From Hoeflea_A sp965216535 (GTDB lineage Bacteria; Pseudomonadota; Alphaproteobacteria; Rhizobiales; Rhizobiaceae), in assembly GCA_965216535.1 (NCBI GenBank), contig OZ244175.1:7688001-7752000 (forward strand): a stretch of DNA of 64,000 nucleotides. Direction: 5' to 3'. Positions 8,149 to 17,456 of the stretch are shown here, piece after piece. How positions within the stretch are numbered: the first letter of the stretch is position 1; every line of letters starts with the position of its first letter. The position numbers and the translations under genes are program-made. The notes under the pieces are model-generated. The model saw only the letters and a program-made list of their open reading frames with translations. It did not search any database and had not been told where the DNA came from.

Positions 8149-8604
8149 ATGGATGCACCGGACCTTCGCCACGTGTGCACACTCTTCGTGGAACTCGACC
8201 CGATCCGGGAAATGGGACACGGGCCGGCCGGTCAGCGGCGGATCATTCCCATCGTTGGCGGGAAGGTTGAAGGTGAGCTTTCGGGTTCAATCCTCAATGT
8301 CGGCGCCGACTGGCAGACGGTCTACGCTGACGGAACGGCATGGCTCGACACGCGCTATGCATTCGAAACGGACGACGGCGCGGTCATCGAGATTGTCAAT
8401 CGTGGGTATCGCCACGGTCCGCCGGAGGTGATGGCGAGACTGGCGGGCGGCGAGGTGGTCGATCCGGACGACTATTACATGCGCACCGCTGCAATTCTCG
8501 AAACCGGCGACCCGCGCTATGCCTGGGTCAACAGAACCGTCTTTGTCGGAACCGGTGCACGGCGCACCAACGCAGTCGAAATGGCTCTGTTCGCGGTATC
8601 CTGA
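8149..8604 (+). CDS. DUF3237 family protein
   Basis: This 151-residue protein has the DUF3237 pattern: a GP.G.R.I.PI.GG start, the central GADWQTVYADGTAWLDTRYAFE block, the NRGYRHGP turn, and a C-terminal WVNRTVFVGTG. The fold is a small beta barrel of unknown activity. Many relatives lie near aromatic or hydroxy acid catabolism genes. The ATG at 8149 has GAGGA nine bases upstream. It is followed at 25 bases by a SnoaL-like gene, so the two are probably cotranscribed. Confidence 0.88.
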   Translation: MDAPDLRHVCTLFVELDPIREMGHGPAGQRRIIPIVGGKVEGELSGSILNVGADWQTVYADGTAWLDTRYAFETDDGAVIEIVNRGYRHGPPEVMARLAGGEVVDPDDYYMRTAAILETGDPRYAWVNRTVFVGTGARRTNAVEMALFAVS

Positions 8605-8629
8605 ACGAACGGTCGCGGAGAGGAAACGG

Positions 8630-9397
8630 ATGGTCAAGTCTGGTTCGAAGAAAGAGTTGCTGCAAACACTTCTCAAGGGCATCGAGACAGGCGACGCGGC
8701 TGCAGCTGCCGTCGTCAATGAAGCCAAGTACATCCAGCACAACCCGCAAACGCATGAGGGAAGCGAGGGGCTTGCCGTGTTGTTCGCGCGGCTGGCAAAA
8801 ACCAATCCACGCGTCACCTTCGTCCGGGTCTTCGAAGACGGCGACTATGCCTTTGCACACAACGAATATGATTTCTCGACTCTCCGCGTCGCCTTCGAGG
8901 TCTTCCGTTTCGAGGATGGCCAGGCCGTTGAACATTGGGACAACATTCAGCCAAGCCGCGGTCCCAATCCGTCAGGCCGAGGGATGCTCGATGGTACGAC
9001 AGACATCTGCGATGCGGACAAGACGGAGGCCAACCGGGCCCTGGCAAGGCGTTTCGTTGAAGAGGTGCTGATCGACCGGCAGCATGATCGTCTTGAAAGC
9101 TTCGTTGCCGACGACCTGATCCAGCACAATCCCGACCTCGCCGACGGTAATACGGCCCTGCGCGCGTCGCTGGAAGAAACCGACGGCGAGGCTCCAGCCA
9201 TACGCTATGACACCCTCCACAAGGTGCTAGCGGAGGGCAATTTCGTCCTGTGCATGAGCGAGGGTTATCGACTGGGTGTGCACACCAGTTTCTACAACCT
9301 GTTTCGCCTGGCCGATTGCCGGATCGTTGAGCATTGGGACACGATCGAGACCATTGCCCCGCGCAGCGAATGGAAGAACGACAACGGCAAATTCTGA
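8630..9397 (+). CDS. SnoaL-like tandem-domain protein
   Basis: This 255-residue protein contains two SnoaL/NTF2-like domains (about 5-120 and 128-245). The blocks AKYIQHNPQTHEG, VEHWDNIQP and DDLIQHNPDLADG, VEHWDTIET repeat between the halves. Single SnoaL-like domains act as polyketide cyclases or small-molecule isomerases; the tandem form here has the QHNP motif seen in predicted aldol-condensation type members. The start is supported by GAGAGGAAACGG before the ATG. Substrate is unknown. It ends before the LysR gene on the same strand. Confidence 0.82.
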   Translation: MVKSGSKKELLQTLLKGIETGDAAAAAVVNEAKYIQHNPQTHEGSEGLAVLFARLAKTNPRVTFVRVFEDGDYAFAHNEYDFSTLRVAFEVFRFEDGQAVEHWDNIQPSRGPNPSGRGMLDGTTDICDADKTEANRALARRFVEEVLIDRQHDRLESFVADDLIQHNPDLADGNTALRASLEETDGEAPAIRYDTLHKVLAEGNFVLCMSEGYRLGVHTSFYNLFRLADCRIVEHWDTIETIAPRSEWKNDNGKF

Positions 9398-9510
9398 CGC
9401 CGCTTCCCGGTTCACTGCAATTTTGCGGGTGTGCCGGGAGCAATGTGTCGGAATTTCCTATATCCTCTGGCGGATATCGATAAAATCTCCGCTTTGAGAG
9501 TGACCGTCCG

Positions 9511-10410
9511 TTGGCATTTACAATCAGGCAGCTTCAGTACTTCGTGGCCGTCGCGGAAACGGGCACCGTTTCCGGTGCCGCCAAATCGCTCTCGATTTCC
9601 CAATCGGCCGTGACCGAAGCCCTTAAGGACCTTGAAGCGGACCTGGGCGTCTCGTTGTTTCAACGCCACTCCCGCGGCCTGCACATCACCCACAAGGGGC
9701 ACCAGTTTCTCAGGCATGCGACCGGCATGCTGACCAGTGTCGCCAACGCCAGGCGGGCCTTTGAAGAAGAAGCGGTTGAAGAAGTCGGCACCCTACATCT
9801 GGGTGTGACCTCTCTCGTCGCCGGCTACGTGATGTCCGATATATTGGCACGGTTCCGCCGGGCCCATCCCAAGGTCGAGGTCACGGCAATCGAAGACAAC
9901 GGCAGCTACCTGGAGCACCTGCTGATCGGCGGCGAACTGGATGTCGCGGTGATGCTGGCCACGAACCTTCGAAACCGGTTTGCCCTGCAGGCCGAAAATC
10001 TGGCGTCGTCACCGTACAAGCTGTGGCTGCCAATGGGACACCCGTTGTCCACGAAAGAGCGGGTCGCGCCGTCCGATCTTTCCTCCGAACCGCTGATCAT
10101 GCTCAGCATCGACGAGATCGAGGAACCGACCGAAAGGCTGCTGGAATCTCTTGGCGCCCGCCCGAAAATTGCGTTCAAGACCAAGTCTGTCGAAGCGGTG
10201 CGTTCGCTGGTGGCCACAGGCGCCGGCATTGCGATTCTACCGGACCTGATCTATCGGCCGTGGTCGCTGGAGGGCGATCGCATCGACCAGCGTGACGTGT
10301 CGGCCTCTCTGCCGGTCATTCAGGTCGGAATCGTCTGGCGCATGGGGTCGTCGATCTCAAGAGCGGCGAAGAATTTCATCGCCACGGCACAGTCGACCAG
10401 CCCATCTTGA
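9511..10410 (+). CDS. LysR family transcriptional regulator
   Basis: This 299-residue protein has the N-terminal LysR winged helix (about 1-60; LQYFVAVAETGTVSGAAKSLSISQSAVT) and a periplasmic-binding-like effector domain (about 90-295). An upstream in-frame stop lies 18 bases before the TTG at 9511, and no ATG fits the full domain, so the TTG start is required. It lies 186 bases before the ydcSTUV-patD operon on the same strand and is a good candidate for its regulator, although LysR genes are more often divergent. Confidence 0.9.
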   Translation: MAFTIRQLQYFVAVAETGTVSGAAKSLSISQSAVTEALKDLEADLGVSLFQRHSRGLHITHKGHQFLRHATGMLTSVANARRAFEEEAVEEVGTLHLGVTSLVAGYVMSDILARFRRAHPKVEVTAIEDNGSYLEHLLIGGELDVAVMLATNLRNRFALQAENLASSPYKLWLPMGHPLSTKERVAPSDLSSEPLIMLSIDEIEEPTERLLESLGARPKIAFKTKSVEAVRSLVATGAGIAILPDLIYRPWSLEGDRIDQRDVSASLPVIQVGIVWRMGSSISRAAKNFIATAQSTSPS

Positions 10411-10596
10411 GCTAGTGATATCGGTTTTTCCGATTACACATTTCTGAACTTTGAAATTGTGAACAGACCTTCCGCCTGTATCCTTCCAACCAGGTCCGGC
10501 TGGCCTCAAGAACCAGAACAATGGAGCACCGGCACCAGATAACTCACGGAACGGGACCCGTGTCCGTTCCGTTCGGGGAACTGAAGGGAGAAACCG

Positions 10597-11760
10597 ATGA
10601 AGAAGACACTCGGCACAATCATCATGGCGGCTATGACGACGTCGCTGCTTGGCCAGACCGCCCTGGCAACCAAGCTTACGGCGATCGGACCCGCCGAAGG
10701 GCAGGTCAACATCGTTGCCTGGCCCGGCTACATTGAACGCGGCGAAACCGATGCCAAATTCGATTGGGTCACCGGTTTCGAAGAGGCGACCGGCTGCAAG
10801 GTCCAAGTCAAGACGGCCAATACTTCCGACGAAATGGTCGCGCTGATGAACGAAGGCGGCTTCGATCTCGTAACCGCCTCGGGCGACGCGTCGCTGCGGT
10901 TGATCGCCGGGAAGCGCGTCCAGGAAATCAACACCGATCTCATTCCCAGCTGGAACAACGTCGATGACCGCCTCAAGGACGCGCCGTGGCACACGGTCGA
11001 CGGCAAGCATTACGGCACGCCCTATATGTGGGGACCGAATGTTCTCATGTACAACACCGAGGTGTTCAAGGAGCCGCCTACCAGCTGGAATGTCGTCTTT
11101 GAGGAAATGACCCTGCCGGACGGCAAGTCGAACAAAGGCCGGGTACAGGCCTATGACGGTCCGATCCACGTGGCCGACGCCGCCAACTACCTGATGAAGC
11201 ACCAGCCGGAGCTCGGGATCAAATCGCCTTATGAGCTGAACCCGGACCAGTACAAGGCGGCACTCGACCTGCTGCGCGGACAGCGAAAGCTTGTGTCCCG
11301 GTATTGGCACGACGCCTTTATTCAAATGGACGATTTCACCAATGAGGGCGTCGTCGCATCGGGCTCCTGGCCGTTTCAGGTGAATATTCTGCAATCGAAG
11401 GGCGCCCCGATTGCGTCGACCATTCCGGAAGAAGGGGCGACGGGCTGGTCCGACACGACAATGATGCATGTGGACTCGGAAAACCCGAATTGCGCCTATC
11501 TGTGGATGGAACATACACTGTCGTCCAACCTGATGAGCGACCTGTCGGTCTGGTTCGGCGCCAACCCCGGCGTCCCGGCCGCCTGCACCGACGGCCGCGG
11601 AATGCAGACCGCCGAGGGCTGCACCAAAAACGGCATGGACGACTTTGAAAAGATCAAATTCTGGACGACACCCATCAGCAAGTGCGCCAGCCAGAACGAT
11701 GAGTGCGTTCCCTATTACCGGTGGGTCTCGGACTACATCGGTGTCATCGGTGGACGCTGA
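10597..11760 (+). CDS. ydcS: PotD/YdcS-like polyamine ABC substrate-binding protein
   Basis: This 387-residue periplasmic protein has a signal peptide (cleavage near ALA, residue 24) and a PotD-family fold. Typical blocks are VNIVAWPGYIERG near residue 40, DLVTASGDASLRLI near 95 and YGTPYMWGPNVLMYN near 140. It captures putrescine or a related polyamine. Cysteines in CTDGRG, GCTKN and SKCASQNDEC may be disulfide-bonded. It is the first gene of an operon whose order matches E. coli ydcSTUV-ydcW(patD). CTGAAGGGAGAAACCG precedes the ATG. Confidence 0.9.
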   Translation: MKKTLGTIIMAAMTTSLLGQTALATKLTAIGPAEGQVNIVAWPGYIERGETDAKFDWVTGFEEATGCKVQVKTANTSDEMVALMNEGGFDLVTASGDASLRLIAGKRVQEINTDLIPSWNNVDDRLKDAPWHTVDGKHYGTPYMWGPNVLMYNTEVFKEPPTSWNVVFEEMTLPDGKSNKGRVQAYDGPIHVADAANYLMKHQPELGIKSPYELNPDQYKAALDLLRGQRKLVSRYWHDAFIQMDDFTNEGVVASGSWPFQVNILQSKGAPIASTIPEEGATGWSDTTMMHVDSENPNCAYLWMEHTLSSNLMSDLSVWFGANPGVPAACTDGRGMQTAEGCTKNGMDDFEKIKFWTTPISKCASQNDECVPYYRWVSDYIGVIGGR

Positions 11761-11771
11761 GAACATCGATC

Positions 11772-12830
11772 ATGAACCAACAGGTTCCCGACGCCCGCTG
11801 GTCTTCTCCGGCGGGCGACCAAGCCGGCAGACCCATGGCCACAGCAGTCCTTTTTGAAAACGTCTCGAAACACTTCGGAACGGTAAGGGCGGCCGACCGG
11901 GTCGACCTGGAAGTCAGGGAAGGCGAATTCTTCGCCATGCTCGGACCTTCCGGATCGGGAAAGACAACCTGCCTGCGCCTGATTGCCGGATTCGAGCAGC
12001 CGACATCCGGACGCATTTCGATCTTTGGCGAGCCCGTTCAGGACGTTCCGCCCTACCGTCGAAACGTCAACACGGTTTTTCAGGACTACGCTCTGTTTCC
12101 GCATCTGAGCGTGGCCGACAACGTCTCCTACTCGCTGAAGATCCAGAAGGTCGACAAGGCGACCCGCCGCGCGGAAGCAGAAAAGGCACTGGAGATGGTC
12201 CGTCTTGCCGGCTACGGCGATCGACGGCCCAACCAGTTGTCCGGCGGCCAGCGGCAGCGCGTCGCGCTGGCCCGCGCGCTGATCAACAGACCCAAGGTTC
12301 TCTTGCTGGACGAACCTCTCGGCGCGCTGGATCTCAAGCTGCGCGAGGAGATGCAGGAAGAGTTGAAGACGCTGCAACGCAGCCTGGGCATCACCTTTGT
12401 CTTCGTCACCCACGACCAGAGCGAAGCATTTTCCATGGCGGATCGCGTCGCCGTATTCAATGAAGGCCGCATCGCCCAACTCGGCACTCCCGAGGACATC
12501 TACCACCGACCTGTCTCGGAGTTTGTGGCCATGTTCGTCGGTTCGTCGAATGTCCTGCGCAAGGAAGAGCTGGCCCGTTTCGGTGTCGAGGGAGACATCG
12601 CCAGCCTGCGGCCTGAGGCCATTCATCTCGATCCGAAGTCGCCGAACAGGGCAATCGTGATCGGCAAGAGCTTTTTAGGCTCTTCGGTCAGACTGGGTCT
12701 GGAATTCGAACGGACCCGGCTGACAGCCCTCGTTGCCCACGATCGTGGCGGCGATGTGCATATCGGCGACGAAGTCGGCATATCCTGGGACAGAGACGCG
12801 TTGCATCTGATGCGGGACGATCATGCCTAG
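11772..12830 (+). CDS. ydcT: PotA/YdcT-like ABC transporter ATP-binding protein
   Basis: This 352-residue ATPase energises the polyamine importer. Walker A GPSGSGKTT is near residue 65, the signature LSGGQRQRVALARAL near 165, Walker B VLLLDEPLGALD near 185 and the H-loop in VFVTHDQSEA. A C-terminal TOBE-like regulatory domain spans about 265-352. The start at 11772 lies 11 bases after ydcS; an in-frame ATG at 11835 (MATAVLFENV) would give a protein of the usual family start and may be the true one. It overlaps the next permease gene by eight bases. Confidence 0.92.
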   Translation: MNQQVPDARWSSPAGDQAGRPMATAVLFENVSKHFGTVRAADRVDLEVREGEFFAMLGPSGSGKTTCLRLIAGFEQPTSGRISIFGEPVQDVPPYRRNVNTVFQDYALFPHLSVADNVSYSLKIQKVDKATRRAEAEKALEMVRLAGYGDRRPNQLSGGQRQRVALARALINRPKVLLLDEPLGALDLKLREEMQEELKTLQRSLGITFVFVTHDQSEAFSMADRVAVFNEGRIAQLGTPEDIYHRPVSEFVAMFVGSSNVLRKEELARFGVEGDIASLRPEAIHLDPKSPNRAIVIGKSFLGSSVRLGLEFERTRLTALVAHDRGGDVHIGDEVGISWDRDALHLMRDDHA

Positions 12831-13767
12831 CGCGCCCGCGATCGTTCCGGAAGCCCGCGGTCTGCCGGCGCGCCTGTCGGACCTGTTCTGGAGGCGCCCC
12901 GGCGTTCTGCTCATTGTCATGCTGCTGCCGGCGGTGCTTTGGCTTGGCGTCGTCTATATCGGCTCGCTTGCCGCTCTCCTGGCGCAGAGCTTCTTTTCGA
13001 TCGACGAGTTTTCGGGGCTGATCAAGTACGAATTCACGCTGAAGACCTACCTGGAACTTCTCGTTCCAGCCAATCTCGACATCATTGTCCGCACGGTATC
13101 CATGGCAACGGTCGTGACCTTGGCCGCTGCCATCGTTGCCTTTCCGATCGCCTATTTCGCTGCCCGATATGCCCGCGGACGGTGGAAGGCAGTGTTTTAT
13201 CTCGGCGTCATGCTGCCGCTCTGGTCGTCCTACCTGGTCAAGGTCTATGCGTGGAAACTGATCCTTGCCAAGGAAGGCATCCTCAACTGGACGCTTGAAA
13301 AACTCCACCTGGGCTGGGCCCTCGACGCCATCCTGTCGATCCCCGTTATCGGCGGGAACTCCTTGTCGGTGAGTTATATCGGCACCTTTCTGGTGTTCCT
13401 CTACGTTTGGCTGCCGTTCATGGTCCTGCCGATGCAGGCTGCCCTGGAACGGGTGCCGGTCAGCTATCTTGAGGCATCGTCGGACCTCGGCGCCAGACCG
13501 GTCGAAACCTTCTGGAATGTGGTCTTTCCCCTGGCGCTGCCGGGGGTCATCGCCGGCTCGATTTTCACCTTCTCGCTGACGCTCGGGGACTACATCATTC
13601 CGCAGATCATCGGCTCATCCCGCCTGTTTATCGGTCAGGCCGTCTACTCCCATCAGGGGACTGCGGGCAACATCCCCCTGGCAGCCGCATTCACCGTCGT
13701 CCCAATCGTCATCATGGCGTTCTATCTCTGGATGGCGAAGCGAAAGGGGGCCTTCGATGCGCTCTAG
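12823..13767 (+). CDS. ydcU: PotB/YdcU-like ABC transporter permease
   Basis: This 314-residue inner-membrane protein has about six membrane segments, the first at residues 28-50, and the permease EAA loop as EASSDLGARPVETFWNVVFP near residue 205, which docks on the ATPase. It forms the import channel with the following permease. The start overlaps the ATPase gene by eight bases and the end overlaps the next gene by 11, so translation is coupled. Confidence 0.92.
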   Translation: MPSAPAIVPEARGLPARLSDLFWRRPGVLLIVMLLPAVLWLGVVYIGSLAALLAQSFFSIDEFSGLIKYEFTLKTYLELLVPANLDIIVRTVSMATVVTLAAAIVAFPIAYFAARYARGRWKAVFYLGVMLPLWSSYLVKVYAWKLILAKEGILNWTLEKLHLGWALDAILSIPVIGGNSLSVSYIGTFLVFLYVWLPFMVLPMQAALERVPVSYLEASSDLGARPVETFWNVVFPLALPGVIAGSIFTFSLTLGDYIIPQIIGSSRLFIGQAVYSHQGTAGNIPLAAAFTVVPIVIMAFYLWMAKRKGAFDAL

Positions 13768-14572
13768 CAACGACACGCGCGCGCCGCTGGCTCTCAAGCT
13801 GGCGGCTGCCGGCGGCCTGCTGTTCATGCATCTGCCGATCCTCCTCATCTTCGTCTACGCCTTCACGACCGAGGACAAGACCTACAAGTGGCCGCCGCCA
13901 GGTCTGACGTTTCAATGGTTGGGCGTAACCTGGAATCGTCCTGATGTCTGGGAGGCCCTTCGGCTTTCGCTACGTGTGGCGACCATTTCGACGGCCATCG
14001 CGCTGGTTCTGGGAACCCTTTGCGCGGCCGCCGTTTCACGATCGAAATTCTTCGGGCGCGAAACCATTTCGCTGCTGGTGATCCTGCCGATCGCGCTGCC
14101 CGGGATCATCACCGGCATTGCTCTGCGTTCCGCGTTCAACATCGCCGACATTCCGTTTTCCGTCTGGACGATCGTGCTCGGGCACGCAACCTTCTGCGTG
14201 GTGGTGGTCTACAACAATGCCGTTGCGCGATTCAGACGGACCTCAGCCTCGCTGGTCGAAGCATCGATGGATCTTGGCGCCAACGGGTTCCAGACCTTCC
14301 GCTATGTCGTGCTGCCGAACATCGCAACCGCGCTTCTGGCCGGCGGCATGCTGGCATTCGCGCTTTCGTTCGACGAAGTCATCGTCACGACGCTGACGGC
14401 GGGCCAGCAGGCAACGCTGCCGATCTGGATGCTCGAAGAGCTGGTGCGCCCGCGCCAGAGGCCGGTCACCAATGTGGTCGCCATGGTCGTCGTGCTCGTA
14501 ACATTTCTGCCCATTCTGGCCGCCTTCTACCTCACCCGGGATGGCGATCAGGTCGAGGGCCATGGCAAGTGA
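13757..14572 (+). CDS. ydcV: PotC/YdcV-like ABC transporter permease
   Basis: This 271-residue membrane protein has about six membrane helices and the EAA motif EASMDLGANGFQTFRYVVLP near residue 170. It is the second permease of the polyamine importer, matching YdcV/PotC in length and position. The overlap with the upstream permease and the 13-base gap to the aldehyde dehydrogenase gene show a single operon. Confidence 0.92.
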   Translation: MRSSNDTRAPLALKLAAAGGLLFMHLPILLIFVYAFTTEDKTYKWPPPGLTFQWLGVTWNRPDVWEALRLSLRVATISTAIALVLGTLCAAAVSRSKFFGRETISLLVILPIALPGIITGIALRSAFNIADIPFSVWTIVLGHATFCVVVVYNNAVARFRRTSASLVEASMDLGANGFQTFRYVVLPNIATALLAGGMLAFALSFDEVIVTTLTAGQQATLPIWMLEELVRPRQRPVTNVVAMVVVLVTFLPILAAFYLTRDGDQVEGHGK

Positions 14573-14585
14573 CAGGAGACCCCTG

Positions 14586-16010
14586 ATGGAAACGAAAATG
14601 CTCATCGGATCCGACTTTGAAACCGGAACGGAAACGGAAGAAGCAGTCCTCAACCCGAAAACGGAAGAGATCATCCTCAACCTGCCGGAGGCTTCCAAGG
14701 ACCAGGTCGACCGCGCCGTCTCGGCAGCGGAACGTGCCTTCAGGTCCTGGTCCAAAACAACGCCAGCAGACCGGGCCGCCTATCTCCTGAAAATCGCCGA
14801 TACGATCGAAGCACAAGCCGACTCCTTTGCCCTGCTTGAGGCGCTCAATTGCGGTAAACCGATCAATGCCGTGAAGGAGGACGAGATCCCCGGTGTCGTG
14901 GACTGCTACCGGTTCTTTGCCGGCGCCGTGCGCTGCATTCCGGCACCGGCGGCCGGTGAATATCTCGAAGGCTTTACGTCAATGGTCCGGCGCGATCCGA
15001 TCGGGATCGTCGGCTCGATTGCGCCGTGGAATTACCCGCTCATGATGATGGCCTGGAAGCTGGCGCCCGCCCTGGCCGGCGGCAACACCATCGTGTTCAA
15101 GCCCTCCGAGCAAACGCCACTAACTGCTCTGAAGCTCGCCAACGTTATGGCCGACATCCTGCCCGAGGGGGTGATCAACGTCGTCGTCGGGCGAGGTCAT
15201 ACGGTCGGCAATGCGATCATCAACCACCCCAAGGTCGACATGATATCGCTGACCGGAGACATCGCCACCGGCAAGAAGGTGCTGGAGGCCGCGGCCAGGA
15301 GCGTCAAGCGAACGCATCTCGAACTGGGCGGAAAGGCACCGGTCATCGTTTACGACGACGCCGATCTGTCTGCGGTCGTCGACGGGGTAAGAGCCTTCGG
15401 CTACTACAATGCCGGCCAGGACTGCACGGCCGCTTGCCGGATCTACGCAGGGTCCAAGATACACGACAAGCTGGTCGCCGATCTCACGTCGGCCGTTTCC
15501 TCGATACGCTACAATCAGGCCGATGATGCCGAAAACGAAATCGGGCCGTTGATCTCACAACGCCAGAGGGATCGCGTTTCGAGCTTCGTCGAGCGGGCTG
15601 CCGAAAAGGGCCATATGGAAATCACGACAGGCGGTGCGAAGCCGAACGCTCCCGGCTTTTTCTACCAGCCGACAGTGATCGCAGGAGCCAGACAGGACGA
15701 TGAAATCGTTCAGCACGAGGTCTTCGGACCGGTCGTGTCTGTGACCCGCTTTGACGACGAGGAACAGGTTGTCGACTGGGCCAATGACAGCGTCTACGGA
15801 TTGGCATCCTCCGTTTGGACCAGCGACGTGTCCAAAGCGCTCTCGACGGCCAACGCTCTCAAATACGGCTGCACCTGGATCAACACGCACTTCATGTTGG
15901 CCAACGAGATGCCGCACGGCGGGATGAAGCAATCCGGCTACGGCAAGGACATGTCGCAGTATTCCCTCGAAGACTACACCGCGGTGCGTCATGTCATGCT
16001 GGCCCAGTAG
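14586..16010 (+). CDS. patD: Gamma-aminobutyraldehyde dehydrogenase
   Basis: This 474-residue aldehyde dehydrogenase oxidises 4-aminobutyraldehyde (from putrescine) to GABA with NAD+. The catalytic cysteine is in YYNAGQDCTAACRIY, the general base in THLELGGKAPVIV, and the cofactor glycine motif in SLTGDIATG. These blocks, together with AGEYLEGFTSM, SIAPWNYPLMMMAWKLAPALA and the end SGYGKDMS.YSLEDYT, are characteristic of E. coli PatD (YdcW). GGAG lies eight bases before the ATG at 14586. As last gene of a ydcSTUV-patD operon it links putrescine uptake to GABA formation; the transaminase or oxidase that makes the aldehyde is not in the window. Confidence 0.93.
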   Translation: METKMLIGSDFETGTETEEAVLNPKTEEIILNLPEASKDQVDRAVSAAERAFRSWSKTTPADRAAYLLKIADTIEAQADSFALLEALNCGKPINAVKEDEIPGVVDCYRFFAGAVRCIPAPAAGEYLEGFTSMVRRDPIGIVGSIAPWNYPLMMMAWKLAPALAGGNTIVFKPSEQTPLTALKLANVMADILPEGVINVVVGRGHTVGNAIINHPKVDMISLTGDIATGKKVLEAAARSVKRTHLELGGKAPVIVYDDADLSAVVDGVRAFGYYNAGQDCTAACRIYAGSKIHDKLVADLTSAVSSIRYNQADDAENEIGPLISQRQRDRVSSFVERAAEKGHMEITTGGAKPNAPGFFYQPTVIAGARQDDEIVQHEVFGPVVSVTRFDDEEQVVDWANDSVYGLASSVWTSDVSKALSTANALKYGCTWINTHFMLANEMPHGGMKQSGYGKDMSQYSLEDYTAVRHVMLAQ

Positions 16011-16158
16011 GCAGGCCGGATTGGGCGTCCCGTGGCAGCAGGGCGACGCGCCAACTTCGACACCGTCAATACCTTCCGATGAATGAAGGCTCTTCTCACA
16101 ACGGTGAGAGGAGCAATGTGGTCAAAGGATCTTCCAATTCTCGAAAAGGAAGACCCCT

Positions 16159-16554
16159 ATGCAAAGAACCGCCGTCAACCCCTGGTCCTGGTCGTTGAAC
16201 TTTGGCTACAACCAGGCCGAAATTCTCACGGAGACAAACCGACAGCTAATATGCGCCGGCCAGACGGCCGTCGATGCCGAAGGAAACCCGCAGCATGCGG
16301 GAGACATGCGCAATCAGATGGCATTGGCGCTCGACAATCTCGGTGCCGTGCTCAGCGACGCTGGCATGGGTCTCGCCGATGTCGTCAAGCTGACCGTCTA
16401 CTCCACCGACGTGGATGAAACGCTGAAGAATTTCGATATCATCGGATCGCGCTTTGGGCCCGCCGGCGTTTCCCCTCCCATGTCGCTTGTGGGGGTGACC
16501 CGGCTGGCTGTTCCGCAATTGATGTTCGAGATCGAGGCCACCGCCGCCGACTGA
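16159..16554 (+). CDS. RidA family protein
   Basis: This 131-residue protein of the RidA/YjgF/Rid superfamily has the typical blocks RQLICAGQTAVDAEGNP, MRNQMALALDNLGAVL, VVKLTVYSTDVDE and a C-terminal GVTRLAVPQLMFEIEATA. RidA proteins hydrolyse reactive enamine/imine intermediates in the cytoplasm. The canonical arginine that binds the carboxylate (usually R105 in a P.R.. motif) is not placed in the usual context, so it may belong to a Rid1-7 subgroup rather than true RidA. AAGGAAG precedes the ATG. It follows patD by 148 bases and may clear imines from amine catabolism. Confidence 0.87.
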   Translation: MQRTAVNPWSWSLNFGYNQAEILTETNRQLICAGQTAVDAEGNPQHAGDMRNQMALALDNLGAVLSDAGMGLADVVKLTVYSTDVDETLKNFDIIGSRFGPAGVSPPMSLVGVTRLAVPQLMFEIEATAAD

Positions 16555-16693
16555 TAGCGAAGACGGGCGTCTGGTGGGCTGAGCCGGCCGGGCGCCTGTT
16601 TGCGGTAAAACCTCGAAACACAGCAGGCTGTGATATAGCTTCGAACGCGCACGGTAGTGCGTTTGCTCCCCTATCGAGGTGATTTGATAACCG

Positions 16694-17386
16694 ATGAGAC
16701 GTGCGGAAAGGCTGTTCAGGATTGTCAACGAGATGCGGACCCGCGGTGTCAGCCGGGCGGGCGATCTCGCCGAACATTTCGAGGTCAGCGTCAGCACGAT
16801 CTACCGTGACATCGCTCACCTCCAGGCCTCGGGCCTGCCGATCGAGGGCGAAGCCGGGATCGGCTACCTGTTGCGACCGGGATTCGATATGCCGAATGTG
16901 ACCTTTACCCACGATCAGCTCGATGCACTGGCCGTCGGGCTGGCCTTTGTGGAAAGGACCGGCGATCCGGTTCTGGCCACCGCTGCTCGCGAAACCCGTG
17001 CAAAAATACAGGCCGGTTTGCCACAGCCGGAGGAACGCCGGCTTGCCGACGCGCCCTATTTCAGCCTGCAGGGCCGCAACAGCGCAACGCACGACGTCGG
17101 CCTGCTGAGGGAAGCGATCCGCCGGCGCCAAATCGTCGTGCTCGCCTATCGGGACGGCGATGGCAAACCGTCCGAACGCCGCGTGCGCCCGTTGGTCATC
17201 TGGAACTTGACCGATGGCTGGATGTTTTCCGCCTGGTGCGAACTCAGAGAGGATTTCCGCACGTTCCGCTTCGACAGGATTGCCCACCTTTCCGTTCCCG
17301 GCGAGACGTTTGACGACGATGCCGAGAAGGGACTGAACGCATTCCTGGAACGAGAACAATGCGAAGCGCCGGACGAGCTAAAATAG
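16694..17386 (+). CDS. YafY/DeoR-like regulator with WYL-type domain
   Basis: This 230-residue protein has an N-terminal HTH_11 domain (residues 1-55; RRAERLFRIVNEMRTR, VSVSTIYRDIAHLQ) and a WYL-type ligand domain at about 130-220 (DGWMFSAWCELREDFRTFRFDRI). Such YafY-family regulators bind small ligands or nucleic acids through the WYL domain. An imperfect CGCAC/GTGCG dyad lies upstream at 16648-16661. It is close to the ridA gene on the same strand, but the target is unknown. Confidence 0.88.
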   Translation: MRRAERLFRIVNEMRTRGVSRAGDLAEHFEVSVSTIYRDIAHLQASGLPIEGEAGIGYLLRPGFDMPNVTFTHDQLDALAVGLAFVERTGDPVLATAARETRAKIQAGLPQPEERRLADAPYFSLQGRNSATHDVGLLREAIRRRQIVVLAYRDGDGKPSERRVRPLVIWNLTDGWMFSAWCELREDFRTFRFDRIAHLSVPGETFDDDAEKGLNAFLEREQCEAPDELK

Positions 17387-17456
17387 CCTGATATCCAGCG
17401 CATATGTCGCATAAAGCTCTCAGCGACCATTCACTGCAAACGAAGGGGCCAAGCCC

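Noticed and set aside
10420..10434. ATCGG-N5-CCGAT hairpin after the first LysR gene
   Set aside because: The stem is only five bases and the tail is not T-rich; too weak to call a terminator or operator.
16094..16109. TCTCAC-N4-GTGAGA hairpin before ridA
   Set aside because: A 6-bp stem in a GC-rich gap is expected by chance and nothing places it at a promoter or terminator.
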